Position numbers and translations under genes: made by a program. From NCBI GenBank assembly GCA_023391695.1, contig JAEWAK010000038.1, positions 1 through 64,000 on the forward strand: a stretch of 64,000 nt of DNA. Reading direction: 5' to 3'. This stretch comes from Bacillota bacterium (GTDB lineage: Bacteria > Bacillota > Clostridia > Lachnospirales > Lachnospiraceae). Below the pieces are notes generated by a model, which saw only the letters and a program-made list of their open reading frames with translations, made no database searches and had not been told where the DNA came from. How positions within the stretch are numbered: position 1 is the stretch's first letter; each line of letters opens with the position of its first letter. Below are positions 60,444 to 64,000 of this stretch, one piece after another.

Positions 60444-61394
60444 ATGAAGAGGAAGAAACACTTTTTAAAGGTAACGCGGGGGTCCTTAACGGTAGAGGCA
60501 GCACTGGTGTTACCGGTATTTATCTATATCATAATTACATTTATGTATTTTTTGCAGGTTATCCGAATCCAGGAAAACCTTCAGCATGCCATTACCGAAA
60601 CAGGGTATTACGCAGCTAAGTATGCCTATGTTTATGATTATATCCTGGAATATGAAGCAGATGTCCCTGATAATAATGAGACGGATGAACATAAGGGTGA
60701 AACGGATCTAGAAGATGGACAGGAGGAAGATACCGGGGAAAACAGGAAAAGTCAACTGGAGTCCACTCTGGAAACCGTCATCGCAAAAAGCATTGACAGT
60801 GCTTATTATAAAGTAAAAATGCAGGACTACCTGGACATAAATATAATCAACCATTCCTGCGTTGAGAATGGAATCGATGGCATTCATACTTATTTATCGG
60901 GTTTTATGAAAGAAGATGACGCCGTCGATATTATCTTAACCTATGATATCCGGCTGCCCCTGTTATTCATAAATCCGGAAGATATCCCCGTGATGCAGCG
61001 GGTTCGGCTGCGGGGGTGGAATGGGCATAAAGTTGATGCTAAGAATTCTTCTCCGGATACGGGAAATGACAATGAGGAAATGGTTTACATTACGGAAACC
61101 GGAACCGTATACCACCTGTATAAGGATTGCACCTACCTGAATTTATCCATTCGAGAGGCGGATATCGGTCAGATTGATGCCTTGCGGAATGATTCCGGAG
61201 GGAAATATAAAAAATGCAGTTTGTGCGGTGACAGCGGGACTTCCGGACAGAAAACCGTATACATCACGGATACCGGTGACCGGTACCACTACAGTTTAAA
61301 TTGCAGCGGACTGAAAAGGACCATAATTACGATTCCTATTTCCGAAATCGGAGACAGAAACCTGTGCTCCAGATGTGGAGCAAGGAATAAGTAG
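60444..61394 (+). CDS. TadE-like pseudopilin with duplicated cysteine motifs
   Basis: A 316-aa protein. A basic leader ends RG before SLTVEAALVLPVFIYIIITF, the TadE motif with +5 glutamate. An acidic linker (about 75-105) follows. The C-terminal 110 residues contain two copies of a motif: VYHLYKDCTYLN...CSLCG and DRYHYSLNCSGLK...CSRCG. Each YHxxxxC-(x)n-CxxCG could hold a zinc ion or redox cysteines. This C-terminal repeat is unusual for TadE. A weak SD (ATGGGG) precedes the ATG. Confidence 0.8.
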   Translation: MKRKKHFLKVTRGSLTVEAALVLPVFIYIIITFMYFLQVIRIQENLQHAITETGYYAAKYAYVYDYILEYEADVPDNNETDEHKGETDLEDGQEEDTGENRKSQLESTLETVIAKSIDSAYYKVKMQDYLDINIINHSCVENGIDGIHTYLSGFMKEDDAVDIILTYDIRLPLLFINPEDIPVMQRVRLRGWNGHKVDAKNSSPDTGNDNEEMVYITETGTVYHLYKDCTYLNLSIREADIGQIDALRNDSGGKYKKCSLCGDSGTSGQKTVYITDTGDRYHYSLNCSGLKRTIITIPISEIGDRNLCSRCGARNK

Positions 61395-61419
61395 GCAGTC
61401 AGAAAGGTTTGGTGAAAGT

Positions 61420-61851
61420 ATGTTTCAAAAAGATTACATAATGGCAGGAACCGTTTGTATCTGGTTATTGTTATGCAGCTGGCAGGATATCAGGAAGAAA
61501 AAAATACCTGTAATTTTAATTGGAATCGGATGTCTGGCCATATTAACCGGTTCTTTTCTGACAGGGGAAATATCAATCTGGAGCCGTGGGGCAGGGCTGA
61601 GCCTGGGAATTGTATTGCTTATCCTGAATCCGGTTACCAGGGGACAGATCGGGACAGGGGACGGACTTATTGTCAGTATTATGGGATTGGGCTTAGGGTT
61701 TAATGAAACAGCATTTATGCTTGCATATGGTTTGTTTGGGTCTGCAATATTTTCAATAGGGTTAATTCTGTTACGCAAAGCAAACCGAAAAGTTACGATA
61801 CCTTTTATACCATTTCTATTCCTTGGATATTTGGGGGGGCTTTTTATTTGA
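61420..61851 (+). CDS. Second prepilin peptidase-like A24 protein
   Basis: A 143-aa membrane protein with four helices. The first aspartate is in CSWQDIRKKKIP and the second in the motif IGTGDGLI, where the usual lysine after GxGDx is glycine. It may process the TadE-type pseudopilins flanking it, or be a divergent partner of the first peptidase. The start at 61420 (MFQKDYIMAG) is probable but its SD is weak. The frame to 61375 overlaps the TadE gene. Confidence 0.75.
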   Translation: MFQKDYIMAGTVCIWLLLCSWQDIRKKKIPVILIGIGCLAILTGSFLTGEISIWSRGAGLSLGIVLLILNPVTRGQIGTGDGLIVSIMGLGLGFNETAFMLAYGLFGSAIFSIGLILLRKANRKVTIPFIPFLFLGYLGGLFI

Positions 61852-62429
61852 GTAAGAAAACGGTCAGGGGAAATTATACCGTGGAAGCGGCTCTGATATT
61901 TCCAACTATTTTATTTATTATAATCGGCTTGATTTATTTAGGCTTTTATTTACATGATCAGAACAGAATGGAGGCGGTTATCCACGAAACTTTATTACGG
62001 GGCAGGAATTTGATGCGGAATGAAGCGGATATTCAAACCGGACTAATTGACTATGAGACCTATTATAACAGAGGTATATTATATTCCTTACAGGATAATA
62101 CGGATGAGAAAAAGCAGGAGATTTATAACTATATCCGGACACAGTTAAACCACGGACTGTTTATCGCGGAAATAAATTCAATTGACGTAGAAGTAAGCCA
62201 TACCAATATTGAAATTGAAGTAAGAGCAGAAATGTTACTTCCTTTTCTTGGTCTGCGTCCTTTATTTGCCGGCAGTAAAACAGCAGTAACCGGTAAAGAT
62301 TCTGTTGCTGTCCAGAACAATACGGAATTTATCCGGATTTTTGATATATTTTCAGGTGTAGCTGATAAAATACCTGTGATTGATGAAACATTAAAAAAAC
62401 TGCAGCAGATATTGAATAAATTTAACTAA
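61848..62429 (+). CDS. TadE-like pseudopilin
   Basis: A 193-aa minor pilin candidate. Leader SKKTVRG, then NYTVEAALIFPTILFIIIGL with glutamate at +5 (TadE motif), followed by an extracytoplasmic domain of about 150 residues. The TTG start overlaps the peptidase stop (TTGA), indicating coupling. Paralogous in layout to the TadE gene at 60444 but without the cysteine repeats. Confidence 0.82.
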   Translation: MSKKTVRGNYTVEAALIFPTILFIIIGLIYLGFYLHDQNRMEAVIHETLLRGRNLMRNEADIQTGLIDYETYYNRGILYSLQDNTDEKKQEIYNYIRTQLNHGLFIAEINSIDVEVSHTNIEIEVRAEMLLPFLGLRPLFAGSKTAVTGKDSVAVQNNTEFIRIFDIFSGVADKIPVIDETLKKLQQILNKFN

Positions 62430-62458
62430 TATTAATTTCGGCAGAAGGGAGGCTGGTT

Positions 62459-64000
62459 ATGTTGCAAGCTGAATATATTAGAGACATGCACAATAATTAT
62501 CTCGTTTTAAAGGGGATGGAAGGACAGGTATCCGCATACGGTACCAGAATGCTCTTAAACAATCTAATCCCGGGATTATTAAAAACAGAATTAAGATGTA
62601 TTGACCGTATGGATTTATTCTATTATGACATTACTTACAAAAAATCCGTTGCGGCTTTCTGTGAAAATAAATCTATAAATTATAAGGAACTGAAAAATAT
62701 ATTAACCAATATTCTTGAGATAATTGAAAATAGCGGTGAATTCCTTCTTACTGAAAATAATTTTATTATTGAACCGAGTTATGTATTTATAGACAGTACG
62801 TCACAGGATATTGAATTATGCTACCTGGCAGGCAGGGATGAGAATATCCGGGAACAATTAAGCCGCTTTATGGAATATTTAATGAATAAAGTGGATTATA
62901 AAGATGAAGCAGCGGTGGTATTGATATATGCCATATATAAAGAAAGTAAAGAGAACGATTGTACGTTTGAAAAACTAAAAAAGACTTTAAATAAAAAAAA
63001 TAATGAACCGAATGTTAAAAAAATCATAGTTGTCAATGAAGAGCATGCGGATACCTCAAAATTTGTAAAAACCGGTGAGGCTAATGGTTTTTCTAAATTT
63101 AATGAGGTTAAACATGATGTACAGGATAAGAAGGACAACAAAAATCTTTCGGTTCCTGATAAAACGGAGAAAAATAAATTAAACAAAAGAACCGGTAAAC
63201 AGAGGAATCAAAGTGATAAACAGAGGAATCAAAGTGATAAACAAAAGAATCAAAGTGATATACAAAAGAATCAAAGTGATATACAAAAGAAGAATACGGT
63301 ACAAGATAAAAAAAATAAAATAAATCAGAAAGCCCCATACCGGAACGACCGGAATGAAAAACTGCAAAATCAAGCTTCTAACAATTCAAATTCTATATCT
63401 CCATTCCTGAATCTCCGTTTCCGGTTTCAGGAGTTCATAAATAAATGGCTGGGAAAAGTCAATCCGATCCCTGAAAGCTCGTGGAATACCAAAACTCACC
63501 TGGAAGAGATTGAAAGTGAGAAGGAAATACTTTATTTCGGACATAAGACTTATATTTTAGCAGGATTTTCGGTAATGGCCGGTATTATTTTATTCCTGGT
63601 TGTTTTACAGCTGAAATTATTACAGAATTCCTTTGGAACACATATCGATATGGTTAAATTACTTTCCTGTATAATAATGATAGGCTGTGCAGAGGCATAT
63701 ATTATAATAAAATTATTTGATCCCCGGCATAAACTTACCGGCATAAAAACAGATGTGGAATATATAGAATCCGGACAGGAAGTGTATAACACCAGTGTAA
63801 GCGGGAATTTTAATATGAATCGGAATCCGGAGAAACCGGAAAGCTTTGTACAACAGCAAGAACTGCAGCATGACCAGGAACTTGATAACAGGAATCAGGA
63901 TGAAACCCGGATTATATGGGCAGAGGACAATTCCGCACAGGAAAAAACGGAAATACTTGCTGAGATTTTACCACTGGTAAGCTATAAGCTTATCAATGTC
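62459..64000 (+). CDS. DUF6382-type Tad-locus protein, incomplete at the window edge
   Basis: An open frame of at least 514 codons running off the right end. The N-terminal domain (about 1-175, MLQAEYIRDMHNNYLVLKG) fits DUF6382. It is followed by a Lys/Gln/Asn-rich linker with 7-residue repeats (KQRNQSD, residues 247-274) and two membrane helices (about 365-390 and 405-420). DUF6382 proteins often end in an FHA domain, which would lie beyond the edge. GGGAGG 7 nt before the ATG supports the start. It is likely the last or penultimate gene of the pilus locus. Confidence 0.75.
   Translation, partial: MLQAEYIRDMHNNYLVLKGMEGQVSAYGTRMLLNNLIPGLLKTELRCIDRMDLFYYDITYKKSVAAFCENKSINYKELKNILTNILEIIENSGEFLLTENNFIIEPSYVFIDSTSQDIELCYLAGRDENIREQLSRFMEYLMNKVDYKDEAAVVLIYAIYKESKENDCTFEKLKKTLNKKNNEPNVKKIIVVNEEHADTSKFVKTGEANGFSKFNEVKHDVQDKKDNKNLSVPDKTEKNKLNKRTGKQRNQSDKQRNQSDKQKNQSDIQKNQSDIQKKNTVQDKKNKINQKAPYRNDRNEKLQNQASNNSNSISPFLNLRFRFQEFINKWLGKVNPIPESSWNTKTHLEEIESEKEILYFGHKTYILAGFSVMAGIILFLVVLQLKLLQNSFGTHIDMVKLLSCIIMIGCAEAYIIIKLFDPRHKLTGIKTDVEYIESGQEVYNTSVSGNFNMNRNPEKPESFVQQQELQHDQELDNRNQDETRIIWAEDNSAQEKTEILAEILPLVSYKLINV
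63197..63280 (+). repeat. In-frame 21-bp tandem repeats in the DUF6382 gene
   Basis: Four units starting at 63197, 63218, 63239 and 63260, each encoding KQ(R/K)NQSD or IQKNQSD, with a partial fifth. The period is a multiple of three, so copy number can vary without breaking the frame. Confidence 0.9.

Noticed and set aside
63108..63373. Minus-strand open frames over the 21-bp repeats
   Set aside because: Repetitive YHFDS-type peptides antisense to the DUF6382 gene; shadows of the repeat.

Overview
The window looks like a chromosomal segment from a motile, endospore-forming, low-to-mid GC member of the Clostridia, most likely Lachnospiraceae. This rests on purine-rich AGGAGG ribosome sites, frequent TTG/GTG starts, a bofA/yaaL sporulation-type pair, a flagellin/FliS/FliK-like group with a sigma-D promoter, an agr-like quorum system and a clostridial Tad-type pilus locus. 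Species assignment is inference; no rRNA is present.

Layout. 1-420: three tRNA genes (fMet, Phe, Lys). 0.6-1.4 kb: D-amino-acid aminotransferase (minus). 1.8-8.4 kb: PRD-type PTS activator, ascorbate-type PTS IIB/IIC, SIS isomerase, DapA-type aldolase and KDPG-type aldolase, which together form a sugar-acid or amino-sugar uptake and cleavage pathway. 8.7-11.4 kb: transaldolase and transketolase. 11.8-13.9 kb: two-component system. 13.9-19.3 kb: AraC-GH39 fusion, beta-phosphoglucomutase, GH3 hydrolase. 19.7-23.7 kb (minus): heterodimeric ABC exporter with a leader-peptide/terminator attenuator. 23.9-29 kb: small alarmone synthetase, three-S1-domain protein, sigma-like protein with a His-rich tail, DUF3810 membrane protein. 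29.4-31.6 kb: membrane protein/HTH/lipoprotein cassette behind a palindromic operator. 31.7-34.5 kb: orphan nuclease-like protein and M18 aminopeptidase. 34.7-37.6 kb: agr-like RR, HK, AgrB and an unannotated serine-type AgrD. 38.1-44.7 kb: seven-gene operon (M20 amidohydrolase, ATC-hydrolase family, SsuABC-type importer, fumarate-reductase-like flavoprotein, [2Fe-2S] protein). 45-50.3 kb: FliK-like protein, flagellin, FliS. 50.5-51.4 kb: yaaL and bofA. 51.6-64 kb: Tad-type pilus locus, running off the right edge.

The most unusual signal is not a gene. It is a family of modular hairpin cassettes that repeatedly form the 5' leader immediately before start codons of unrelated genes. One module (Y: 6170-6278, 51056-51165, 32495-32602 on minus) has interleaved a-b-a'-b' pairing, a terminal hairpin with exchanged bases, and a constant tail ending at the ATG. 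A second (X: 6020-6157, 50911-51046, 53380-53517) is a series of stems in which one stem is re-sequenced but still paired. A third (Z: 23294-23365 minus, 33088-33160, 57455-57527) is a two-hairpin cassette carrying the ribosome-binding site of an ABC exporter, an aminopeptidase and a pilin. These cassettes also produce spurious N-terminal extensions of several reading frames, so starts were moved to the ATG after the cassette.
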